Positions 14,676 to 20,846 of a DNA stretch of 41,000 bases are shown piece after piece. Made by a program: the position numbers and the translations under genes. Origin of the DNA: a virus; IMG/VR virus record IMGVR_UViG_3300009418_000034, positions 1 to 41,000 of that record; one strand, written 5' to 3'. Numbering within the stretch: position 1 is the first letter of the stretch; every line of letters starts with the position of its first letter. The notes beneath the pieces were generated by a model, which ran no database searches, was not told the origin of the DNA, and saw only the letters and a program-made list of their open reading frames with translations.

Positions 14676-14988
14676 ATCCACCTCCATCCTTTACGCTCTC
14701 ACGCCATATCGTGGCTGATCGTCCACTGCGGGTAGGTCTCCGCTTACCGGTGTCCCTGACATGCCCCGACAGCACAAGCTCCCGCCGTCTGGCACTGGCT
14801 GTCTGGTGGCGCATATCAAGCGCAACCTCTACCTCGTCGTCCGTAACTCCATAAGGACCTGCCTGCCTTATAAGCCCCAGCACCTTCTGGCGCATAGACT
14901 CCGTAGTAGGCTCCACTGAATCAGCTGCTTCTTCGCTCGTATCAGACCCTGCCACAAAAGGCGGTCTTCCTCCATACGGATCATTCAT
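14653..14988 (-). CDS. winged-helix DNA-binding protein
   Basis: This 111-residue protein has an acidic N-terminus and a winged-helix core: MRQKVLGLIRQAGPYGVTDDEVEVAL, DMRHQTASARRRELVLSGHV, then RDTGKRRPTRSGRSATIW. It resembles the small phage wHTH regulators in which a long helix, a recognition helix (TASARRRELV) and a basic wing are visible. Its start overlaps the upstream stop as ATGA, and its end overlaps the thermonuclease start. It could regulate the leftward operon it lies in. Confidence 0.65.
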   Translation of the reverse strand: MNDPYGGRPPFVAGSDTSEEAADSVEPTTESMRQKVLGLIRQAGPYGVTDDEVEVALDMRHQTASARRRELVLSGHVRDTGKRRPTRSGRSATIWRESVKDGGGYAQTVLL

Positions 14989-15223
14989 TCTTCGACGTAT
15001 CTCCTGTCCATACAGCCGGAACCTTAGCCAGCTTATCCGATATCTCTATAATACGCTCATCCAACCGATCTATCCTGCTCCGATAATACTCATCCATATC
15101 TATAAACGCCGACAGCACCTCCTCAACTGCTACCGCCTTTGCCCTATCCTCATTAACAGTACCCCATTTCCTCTGGATCTTTTCCAGAGGAGCAGGTAGT
15201 GACACCGTACTCTTCTTAGCCAT
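14981..15223 (-). CDS. small helical protein at the head of the leftward operon
   Basis: About 80 residues from ATG 15223 (MAKKSTVSLPAPLEKIQRKW), chosen because AGGAGG lies seven bases upstream. The rest is a charged helix and coiled coil (EVLSAFIDMDEYYRSRIDRLD, then ERIIEISDKLAKV). It is the first gene after the strand switch and a promoter lies just upstream (15249-15277). Function unknown. Confidence 0.65.
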   Translation of the reverse strand: MAKKSTVSLPAPLEKIQRKWGTVNEDRAKAVAVEEVLSAFIDMDEYYRSRIDRLDERIIEISDKLAKVPAVWTGDTSKNE

Positions 15224-15248
15224 AGGCCATCCTCCTGTTAATTCATCA

Positions 15249-15277
15249 ATACTAACGAATATTACCTCGTGAGGCAA
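15249..15277 (-). promoter_or_regulatory. putative promoter of the leftward operon
   Basis: Minus-strand TTGCCT (15277 to 15272) and TAGTAT (15254 to 15249) are separated by 17 nt. Each matches four of six consensus bases. It lies about 30 nt before the first leftward gene, at the strand switch. The motif is weak, but its position is right. Confidence 0.4.
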
Positions 15278-15651
15278 ATTAAGGGGCGAAAATTAGGTAC
15301 CAATTTGAGGGGGGCCAATCTAATGGAAATGGGGGGACCCGCTTCCGGGGGTTCCGCCCCAACCCCTTGCACCCCAACGACTTAGGGCTTCTGAGGCCAC
15401 GGAGAGGGATTTTCGTGAGGGAACGCAAGAGAAACGCATGGATACTAACCATAATACCTATTATAGGGAGTATCCCTTTCGCAAATGATTCCGTAACCTA
15501 TTGTATCCCTTGGGCTTACGAGGATTCCCCCAAGGATCGCCGCGTAATTCCTTAGAAACCATGCCCTCTCCTTCTACCGCTCCAGCACCCTCCAGTTTTT
15601 CCTCCCTTAATCTCTGTGACATGTAGCTGGGGTATGCTCAGTTACCTTAGA
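15278..15651. other. strand-switch spacer with one possible micro-ORF
   Basis: The first ~90 nt are rich in G and C runs, with GGGGTT/AACCCC as an inverted pair near 15350. A short hydrophobic + strand frame (15415-15555) is listed separately. No other gene or recognised RNA is seen here. Confidence 0.4.
15415..15555 (+). CDS. possible 46-residue signal-peptide-like micro-ORF
   Basis: From GTG 15415 the frame encodes a basic start (RERKRN), a hydrophobic core (AWILTIIPIIGSIPFA), a possible cleavage site before NDS, and a short tail with one cysteine. GGAGAGGG lies upstream. A + strand terminator lies 97 nt downstream, which would fit a short transcript. No family match; it may be chance. Confidence 0.25.
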   Translation: MRERKRNAWILTIIPIIGSIPFANDSVTYCIPWAYEDSPKDRRVIP

Positions 15652-15678
15652 GTCCCTATTCATTATAGGGACATTTTT
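15652..15678 (+). terminator. rho-independent terminator
   Basis: GTCCCTAT (15652-15659) pairs perfectly with ATAGGGAC (15665-15672) around a 5-nt loop, followed by ATTTTT. It would stop rightward transcription entering from 15300-15650, before the structured region begins. Confidence 0.65.
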
Positions 15679-15679
15679 A

Positions 15680-16079
15680 AGGGCTCCTTGTGATTGGGCA
15701 AGGCGGCGACATCGACGGCCAGTGAAACCGGCTGACTGCGAGGGACATTTGGTGAGGTCGTTTCGTTGACGAGCCGGACGTCCAGAACGCGCCATAAACC
15801 ACCTCATATTTGCCGGTCGTTTTGCTCGTCTCAATGCCCCGTCTAAAACGGCGCGAGACCTATTTACAACCAATTTGCAAGCAAAAAAGGGGTTGGAGGA
15901 AAAATTATTTCTCTCTGTAAATGGGCCTCAAGACAGCTTTTCTCAAAAAAACATGCAGTTTTCCCTTGCGGATACTGAAGAAGTATACTATTCTATAACT
16001 CCCAGCAGGAAAACAAAACGAAACGAACACAGGGGGCCCGATATTACCTCCTACTGCTGACCCAGAACCTTACGATGGC
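15680..16079. other. non-coding segment upstream of the repeated-hairpin RNA
   Basis: There is no convincing gene. The first half contains long-range inverted pairs: GACGAGC with GCTCGTC (about 15769 and 15823), CCGGCT with AGCCGG, and GTCTC with GAGAC around CGTTTT/AAAACG. The second half is AT-richer and contains a possible + strand promoter, TTGCGG (15966-15971) 17 nt from TATTCT (15989-15994), with TATACT and TATAAC nearby. This could be the start of the large RNA at 16080-16880. Confidence 0.4.
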
Positions 16080-16880
16080 CTACAGCACGAGTAGGGTCGT
16101 TTAAGTGACACCGCAGGATCTGGAGCTACTACATCAGGCTTAGCATTCTCGAGCAGAAACAACCAAGACGTCACACGGTCGGTTTCGGTCCCGACCTGCT
16201 CACCCTCGAACAGCCAAGACACGGTCGAATTAACGGACGCACACGCGGAAGCTTCAGGCCTTCCGAGACCGTGGGACAGACGATGTCCAATTGGAGTTTC
16301 GGTCCTCCAGAGGGAACAGGGAAAACAAGGTCGTATACGCAGGAGCTACAGACCTCCTGTCACCTACGAGAGCGGACAGCCCAAAGGCAAGCATCACTGA
16401 CAAAAGTCTTGCAGAGTTAACCCCCTGCTGGAAGCTGAACCAAACTCAGTTCGTTACGATGACGGGTACGGTCCCCGTCAAGCTTCCTGCAAAGAAATTG
16501 CAGGGTAAAGAGCGAATCCCAAGACGTAGGCTATCAGCGGAGTATCGGACCTCCGCGCTCTACTTTGTGAATGAGTAGTCAGTGTTTGCGGATAGGTCGG
16601 GAGGTTGTGACGCATGCCTCGCGGTAGCCTATGAGAACACCCCAAAAGCCAGTCCTACATTCACACGTAGCCACAACCACACCATGACACATTGCGGAGT
16701 TTCGGACCTTCGCGTGGTGATGTCGTATGTAGGCAGGTCTTCCACATGGGACACGCGGAGAACATCCTGCATTGTGTGTTGCCGAGTTGACAGTGTGGAA
16801 GGCCGATGGTTCTGTGGCCTGAGGGCCGGGGGCATACGCGGTAGCAAAGAACGGAAGGCCCCATACGCTACCGCACAAAT
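16080..16880 (+). ncRNA. large structured non-coding RNA with repeated hairpins
   Basis: About 800 nt without a convincing gene folds on paper into many local domains. Seven hairpins of one type (listed separately) sit mostly on closing helices: GAGCAG/CTGCTC (16151/16196), CACGGTC/GACCGTG (16220/16267), TCGTA/TACGA (16331/16365), TTAC/GTAA around two hairpins (16455/16505), GTAG/CTAC (16526/16559) and CCTACAT/ATGTAGG (16654/16727). Further helices are CTTCCACA/TGTGGAAG (16739/16794) and GCGGTAGC/GCTACCGC (16838/16867). G-U pairs favour the + strand. Size, location in a phage and ornate layout recall the GOLLD and ROOL giant RNAs; I cannot assign it to either. A long structured leader of the 16899 operon is the alternative. 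Confidence 0.55.
16177..16713 (+). repeat. seven copies of a hairpin with a conserved 7-8 nt loop
   Basis: Copies are at 16177-16196, 16246-16265, 16292-16309, 16340-16359, 16460-16480, 16537-16556 and 16694-16713. Each has a 5-7 bp stem, usually closed by G-C, and a loop close to tttcGGaC or tttcGGtC. Examples are GGTCGG-tttcggtc-CCGACC, TGGAG-tttcggtc-CTCCA, GCGGAG-tatcggac-CTCCGC and GCGGAG-tttcggac-CTTCGC. One copy (16460) has a 7-nt loop. Stems differ in sequence but always pair, so the loop is the conserved part. Spacing is about 31 to 157 nt. Confidence 0.75.
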
Positions 16881-16898
16881 TCCATAGGAGAAGTTACA

Positions 16899-17231
16899 AT
16901 GGCAAAGATGAACGTGTTACGTCCGACATTCAAAGAGCGCATTGAGGTAGAGATACAGAGCCGGTGGGTGGTCGAAAATCACCACGCAGAATTCAAGTTG
17001 GGATACGCAATGGTTGACGTCATTGCACACGCTGACGATGGCCGCTGGCACCTTGAATATGTCAGCGACAAACGATTCCGCAAACTCACCGAACGGAAAC
17101 CCTACAAGACCTACCGAATACTGGGGGAAGCAATCGACGCGGCAAAAGAAATTCTCGCAGAAGCACACTCCCAAAATTTGGCAAGGATAGCACAACGTGT
17201 CAGTCGTGAGATTGCAAAAATAGCTGAGTGA
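16899..17231 (+). CDS. hypothetical protein, first gene of the rightward region
   Basis: This 110-residue protein (MAKMNVLRPTFKERIEVEIQ) has a beta-rich first half (FKLGYAMVDVIAHADDGRWHLEYVSD) and a helical second half (YRILGEAIDAAKEILAEAHS). AGGAG precedes the ATG. No family recognised. It directly follows the structured region, so its expression may depend on that RNA or on its promoter. Confidence 0.65.
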   Translation: MAKMNVLRPTFKERIEVEIQSRWVVENHHAEFKLGYAMVDVIAHADDGRWHLEYVSDKRFRKLTERKPYKTYRILGEAIDAAKEILAEAHSQNLARIAQRVSREIAKIAE

Positions 17232-17238
17232 TTCATGC

Positions 17239-17340
17239 GCGTAGACGGGGGGGACATTGAGTCCCTCCCTACGCACTATCTACAGCCCCCGTAAGAGGGG
17301 GAACAACACAATCCCGTGTTGTTGGTGTCCGCTCAGGACA
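17239..17340 (+). ncRNA. string of four hairpins between two small genes
   Basis: Four perfect or near-perfect hairpins follow one another in 102 nt. They are GCGTAG/CTACGC (17239-17274) enclosing GGGAC-attga-GTCCC, CCCCC-gtaaga-GGGGG (17286-17301), CAACAC-aatccc-GTGTTG (17304-17321) and TGTCC-gctca-GGACA (17326-17340). They occupy the gap between the genes at 16899 and 17359. The absence of a U-run argues against a simple terminator. Confidence 0.55.
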
Positions 17341-17353
17341 ATCTACAGGAGAT
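17338..17353 (+). repeat. 16-nt ribosome-binding leader repeat, copy 1
   Basis: ACAATCTACAGGAGAT ends 5 nt before the ATG at 17359. The same 16 bases recur at 19622-19637 before the MoxR gene. It contains the Shine-Dalgarno AGGAG, so it may be a shared translation-initiation cassette. Confidence 0.6.
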
Positions 17354-17358
17354 CCACA

Positions 17359-17565
17359 ATGGCAAGCTTCAGACGCAGTATGCACGACCAAGAAGGTTTA
17401 CGTTTCAACTCTTCCCTACGCCATGCAGAGTTGGTCTTGATAGAGCAAGACCTCATTGACGATTGGTTCAACTCTCTCGACATAGTGCATCTCAATGAGG
17501 TAGACGAGATCGACGATGAAGATCTTGAAGCCGCAAGCGAATTTTTCGACTCGCTAATTTCGTAG
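17359..17565 (+). CDS. small acidic protein of unknown function
   Basis: About 68 residues from ATG 17359, preceded by AGGAGA. The sequence starts MASFRRSMHDQEGLRFNSSL and has a strongly acidic C-terminal half (DIVHLNEVDEIDDEDLEAAS). No cysteines or membrane segments. No family recognised. A small acidic phage protein could mimic DNA or bind a host factor, but nothing specific shows this. Confidence 0.6.
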   Translation: MASFRRSMHDQEGLRFNSSLRHAELVLIEQDLIDDWFNSLDIVHLNEVDEIDDEDLEAASEFFDSLIS

Positions 17566-17580
17566 GAGACGACTTTGTGA

Positions 17581-17600
17581 CTATGGGCAACCGCCCATAG
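17581..17600 (+). other. 8-bp perfect hairpin in an intergenic gap
   Basis: CTATGGGC pairs with GCCCATAG around the loop AACC, in the 112-nt gap between the genes at 17359 and 17678. A second weaker element (CGGG/CCCG, about 17614-17638) follows. There is no U-run, so the function is unclear. Confidence 0.5.
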
Positions 17601-17677
17601 TTGGGGACAATTGCATCGGGAAAAAGTGGAAGGTCCCGTTGACCGGTGCGAACTCAATATCCGCAGGAGGATATGCT

Positions 17678-18916
17678 ATGGTACAGTTTCAGATTCCAGA
17701 GGAAAACATTCCGCTGTTGCAACAGCACGTTGACAGGATCAACAGACGACATCAACGGCATGGATTCCCAGAGATAAAATTGATCGATCACCAGAGAGAC
17801 GCAAAGCAACAAATGCTTGCACTGCTTCAGGAGCAGGCGGTGATCGTACACAACGTCGAGATAGTGGGTGATATCATCTCTCTCGACGGCCAAGAATTTG
17901 TTGCCCGTCTGGATATTCTCGTAGGTGAAGACGGCGCAGAGAACGTGGTCATAGAGCATGCTGAGACCACCGACAGTGACATAGAGCGCAGGTATCGTGA
18001 CCCTGTTGTTGCTCGTGCTTGTGATCATTGCGGTCACAATCGCAAACGCAAGAGTGTTTTCTTACTGCGCGACAAAGACGGGCGAGAGACTCGCGTAGGT
18101 AGCACCTGCATGCAGGACTACAACGTCAAAGGTGACCAGTTTGCAAGGTTCACGAACGAGATTGTCAAACTGAAAAAGGTTGCTAAAGAAGCTTCTGAGG
18201 GACAGCACCTTGACCCTCGCAATATGGCGCAAAGCATCGTGCTGGAAAAGCTTATAGATCTGGTGATCGACAAGCGCGAGAATCAATATTGGGCAGAGCA
18301 ACCGATACGCGAAGTTGTCAATCAGGTTTACTACAAGGCGTACAACACCGGCTCTGACCCTTCGTTTAGTTCGGAGAGAGCAAAAGCAGTTATCCGGTGG
18401 GTAAGAGAGTCTGTGGCCCATCGTTCAGACCTGAGCGACGAACAGCACAATATGGTTGTCGCTACCAAGTATGACCTCATACCTCAACGTCTGGTAGCAG
18501 AGGCCGCAAGGGCCGTGGTGTATCATCACAAAGCGGTCAACCCTCAACGTCAGTCGTGGGAGCTTCCACCGCGTAGTGTCGAGTTTGCCGGTGCCGTGGG
18601 CGATGTTATCAACGACTCCGTTGTCCTGCGAGAGATACGGCGCATGCGCTCCAAGTTTGGCCACTCTTGGTACTGGCTGGTCAAGTTCAAAGACGACCAG
18701 AACAGAGACCTCGTATGGTTCGCAAAAGATGCTGACCCAGTGGTTGCCAATTGGGCCGCTAATCAACCCGATCTTAGGCCGTTGCAAGAAAAAAACGTAA
18801 ACGGTGCTCATATGCAGGGTGGCCTGTTGCGATTAAAAATTACCGCCGTTGTCCAGAAGCAAAGCTTTTATAAGGGACAAAAAAGTACTCAAATAACTCA
18901 GGTGAAGGAGGTGTAA
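17678..18916 (+). CDS. conserved phage/plasmid zinc-binding protein
   Basis: About 412 residues from ATG 17678, with AGGAGG upstream. A helical N-terminus is followed by CDHCGHNRKRKSVFLLRDKDG and RVGSTCMQDY (Cys115, Cys118 and Cys144). I recognise this CxxC-x(n)-vGxxCl-D layout from proteins of unknown function in many phages and plasmids. A long helical region follows, and the end is a beta-rich FGHSWYWLVKFKDDQNRDLV. It precedes the bL12-domain gene by one base, so the two are probably co-translated. Nucleic-acid binding is inferred. Confidence 0.65.
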   Translation: MVQFQIPEENIPLLQQHVDRINRRHQRHGFPEIKLIDHQRDAKQQMLALLQEQAVIVHNVEIVGDIISLDGQEFVARLDILVGEDGAENVVIEHAETTDSDIERRYRDPVVARACDHCGHNRKRKSVFLLRDKDGRETRVGSTCMQDYNVKGDQFARFTNEIVKLKKVAKEASEGQHLDPRNMAQSIVLEKLIDLVIDKRENQYWAEQPIREVVNQVYYKAYNTGSDPSFSSERAKAVIRWVRESVAHRSDLSDEQHNMVVATKYDLIPQRLVAEAARAVVYHHKAVNPQRQSWELPPRSVEFAGAVGDVINDSVVLREIRRMRSKFGHSWYWLVKFKDDQNRDLVWFAKDADPVVANWAANQPDLRPLQEKNVNGAHMQGGLLRLKITAVVQKQSFYKGQKSTQITQVKEV

Positions 18917-18917
18917 C

Positions 18918-19559
18918 TTGCCTATCAAAAGGGCAGGAATTCAGTTCCACAAAATTTCTGAGGGACAATACATTGCAGTTCACTTCTCAAGTGCGACCTC
19001 ATACGTTGTGCACAAAACCGCAAAGAGGAGGTGGGAAATTTTCCCCCTTCTCGTTGACGGGGCAAAGTATAGAGGAGATCACTCCAGACTACACACCGGA
19101 GAGGAGGATAGGTTCGATAGCTGGGGTGACTACCAGCGGAACACAGGGTTCATGTCTGGTCGAAAAGTTGAATACCGACCGCATGCATCAGACGAGGACG
19201 GAAAGCCCAAGGTGAAAAAACACGCCAAGCACAGTGGCTTTCGGTCTGCCGTATCTGTGGGAGGTCTGGAAGAAGCACGAGACTGGATCTCAGAACAACA
19301 CGCCCTTCAGGCCCTGCAAATTTTGGGCGGCTTTGGGGCACGATGCACCGTGTCGTTGATTCATTCAAGCGACAGAAAAATACAACTGATCAAAGTCATT
19401 CGCAGGATTACCGGCTTAGGTCTTAGAGAGGCCAAGAATTTTGTTGATGACGCAAGCCCAAGTAACCCTCAGGTGATTAAGGAGAACATCACACAAGGTG
19501 AAGCGGAAGATATACAGGTCAAAGTTTCGGAAGCTCACGGCGTTGCCAAGTATGAATGA
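18918..19559 (+). CDS. phage protein with ribosomal bL12 C-terminal domain
   Basis: About 213 residues from TTG 18918, chosen because AGGAGG lies 8 nt upstream and no ATG occurs before codon 79. Residues 143-213 (CTVSLIHSSDRKIQLIKVI, RRITGLGLREAKNFVDDA) match the bL12 C-terminal domain, with the K-V-I-R-x-x-T-G-L-G-L-x-E-A-K core. In the ribosome this domain recruits translational GTPases. The ~140-residue N-terminal part is not the usual bL12 dimerisation domain and looks like a separate folded domain. Phage-encoded bL12 CTDs have been described, and translation takeover is a plausible role. It follows the zinc protein and precedes the MoxR promoter. Confidence 0.85.
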   Translation: MPIKRAGIQFHKISEGQYIAVHFSSATSYVVHKTAKRRWEIFPLLVDGAKYRGDHSRLHTGEEDRFDSWGDYQRNTGFMSGRKVEYRPHASDEDGKPKVKKHAKHSGFRSAVSVGGLEEARDWISEQHALQALQILGGFGARCTVSLIHSSDRKIQLIKVIRRITGLGLREAKNFVDDASPSNPQVIKENITQGEAEDIQVKVSEAHGVAKYE

Positions 19560-19571
19560 AGATGCAATCTG

Positions 19572-19600
19572 TTGACGTGAAGTAAGAACAACCCTATCAT
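19572..19600 (+). promoter_or_regulatory. sigma70-type promoter for the MoxR-VWA operon
   Basis: TTGACG (19572-19577, 5 of 6) and TATCAT (19595-19600, 5 of 6) are 17 nt apart, 42 nt before the MoxR ATG. This is the best-matching rightward promoter in the window, so the ATPase operon can be expressed independently of the genes before it. Confidence 0.7.
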
Positions 19601-19621
19601 TGCAGTCTCACTTTATGTAGC

Positions 19622-19637
19622 ACAATCTACAGGAGAT
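19622..19637 (+). repeat. 16-nt ribosome-binding leader repeat, copy 2
   Basis: ACAATCTACAGGAGAT, identical to 17338-17353, ends 5 nt before the MoxR ATG at 19643. Identity beyond the Shine-Dalgarno core suggests copying or shared regulation. Confidence 0.6.
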
Positions 19638-19642
19638 TTAAC

Positions 19643-20845
19643 ATGGCAAAAGAACACTTTCTAACTCAGGCACCTATCATCGCGATGCAGTCTGGATGGC
19701 CGTCACTATGGTTGGCAGATCCCGGTACTGGCAAGACGCAAAGCTTCTACAGCGTAGCTCGCTTCTTCCACGCTGAAGCAATCGAGGCAGGACGTATACC
19801 TGCTGACACCCCGTTGCACCACTACGCACCGGACCTTGTGCTCTCACACTATGACCCAAGCGACATTGGCGGCATACCTTGGATGGCCAAGGACGAGAGC
19901 GGCAACACCATTCAGCACCGTGCGCTACCAAATTACGCAAAGATCCTTGCCGAATTGGGCGAAGGGTTTGTCTTCTGCGATGAACTGTTGACGGCTACTC
20001 CCAGTACTCAGGGTGCCGCCTTAAAGCTTATCAACGAGCGCAAGGTAGGAGACATTCAGTTGCCCGATGACGTGCGGATTGTAGCCGCCGCCAACAACAC
20101 CAACGTGGCTGGCAACTTTGACCTCACCGCCGCCGCAAGCAACCGCTTTTGGCATTACGACTTTGAGATCGACTTTGACTCTTGGTCGTCTGGATTCATG
20201 TCTGGATTCCCCGATCCAGAGGTTAAGCTCCTTCCAGATAGCTGGAAGTCATACGTTCCAGAGGTCAGGGCGTTGCTCGTTGGTTTTCTGAAGAGCAAGC
20301 CGGAACTTCTGCACGACATGCCCGAAGAGGACTCAGAACAAGGTAAGCCGTGGCCCTCACGTAGGACGTGGGACATGGCCGCTGACCTACTCGCCGCCGC
20401 CAAAGCTTACGGTGTTGGTGAGAACGTCAGGGGTGAATTGCTGGCTGGAGCGGTAGGTAAGGGGGCTGGCTATGAAGCTCTCAGCTACATCGAGAACTCT
20501 GACCTCCAAGATCCGGACGAGATTCTGGACAGCCCGATAGAGGACCTCAAGTTGCCTGAGAGAGGCGACCAAAGGTTCGCCTTGCTGGGTGGCGTAACCG
20601 CCGCCGCCCTTCGGAACTTGACCGATGAACGCTGGATTAAGGCGTGGGATGTTATGGTCGAGGCAACCAAGCAGGAAGCGACTGATGTTGCAGTGGTGCA
20701 AGCGAGGACATTAGCTCAGGCATTCCTCGACACGGAAAAAAACGAAGGACGTGTTCTTCCTTTGCCCCAAACGCAGTTGCCTACATTCATCGAGATTCTG
20801 GAAGTTGCTGGAATTTACGGCAGTAAAAAACAAGGGAGGGGATAA
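19643..20845 (+). CDS. MoxR-type AAA+ ATPase
   Basis: This 400-residue protein has Walker A at about 25-32 (ADPGTGKT), Walker B FVFCDELLTA at about 109-118, sensor 1 in VAAANNTNVAG and arginine-finger-like AAASNRFWHYDF. This is the MoxR group of AAA+ chaperone-like ATPases, which remodel protein complexes together with VWA-domain partners. The next gene is such a partner. A promoter and the 16-nt leader precede it. A role in activating or assembling a metal-dependent complex, or in remodelling a host target, is inference; the enzyme class is well supported. Confidence 0.85.
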   Translation: MAKEHFLTQAPIIAMQSGWPSLWLADPGTGKTQSFYSVARFFHAEAIEAGRIPADTPLHHYAPDLVLSHYDPSDIGGIPWMAKDESGNTIQHRALPNYAKILAELGEGFVFCDELLTATPSTQGAALKLINERKVGDIQLPDDVRIVAAANNTNVAGNFDLTAAASNRFWHYDFEIDFDSWSSGFMSGFPDPEVKLLPDSWKSYVPEVRALLVGFLKSKPELLHDMPEEDSEQGKPWPSRRTWDMAADLLAAAKAYGVGENVRGELLAGAVGKGAGYEALSYIENSDLQDPDEILDSPIEDLKLPERGDQRFALLGGVTAAALRNLTDERWIKAWDVMVEATKQEATDVAVVQARTLAQAFLDTEKNEGRVLPLPQTQLPTFIEILEVAGIYGSKKQGRG

Positions 20846-20846
20846 C

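Noticed and set aside
15607-15873. 88-codon minus frame in the strand-switch region
   Set aside because: Arg-rich product with no motif, no ribosome binding site noticed, and it crosses the + strand terminator and long-range inverted repeats.
16291-16578. 95-codon + frame (and minus frames at 16579-16878) inside the large structured region
   Set aside because: No ribosome binding site noticed and no domain. The DNA is covered by hairpins, so coding is unlikely.
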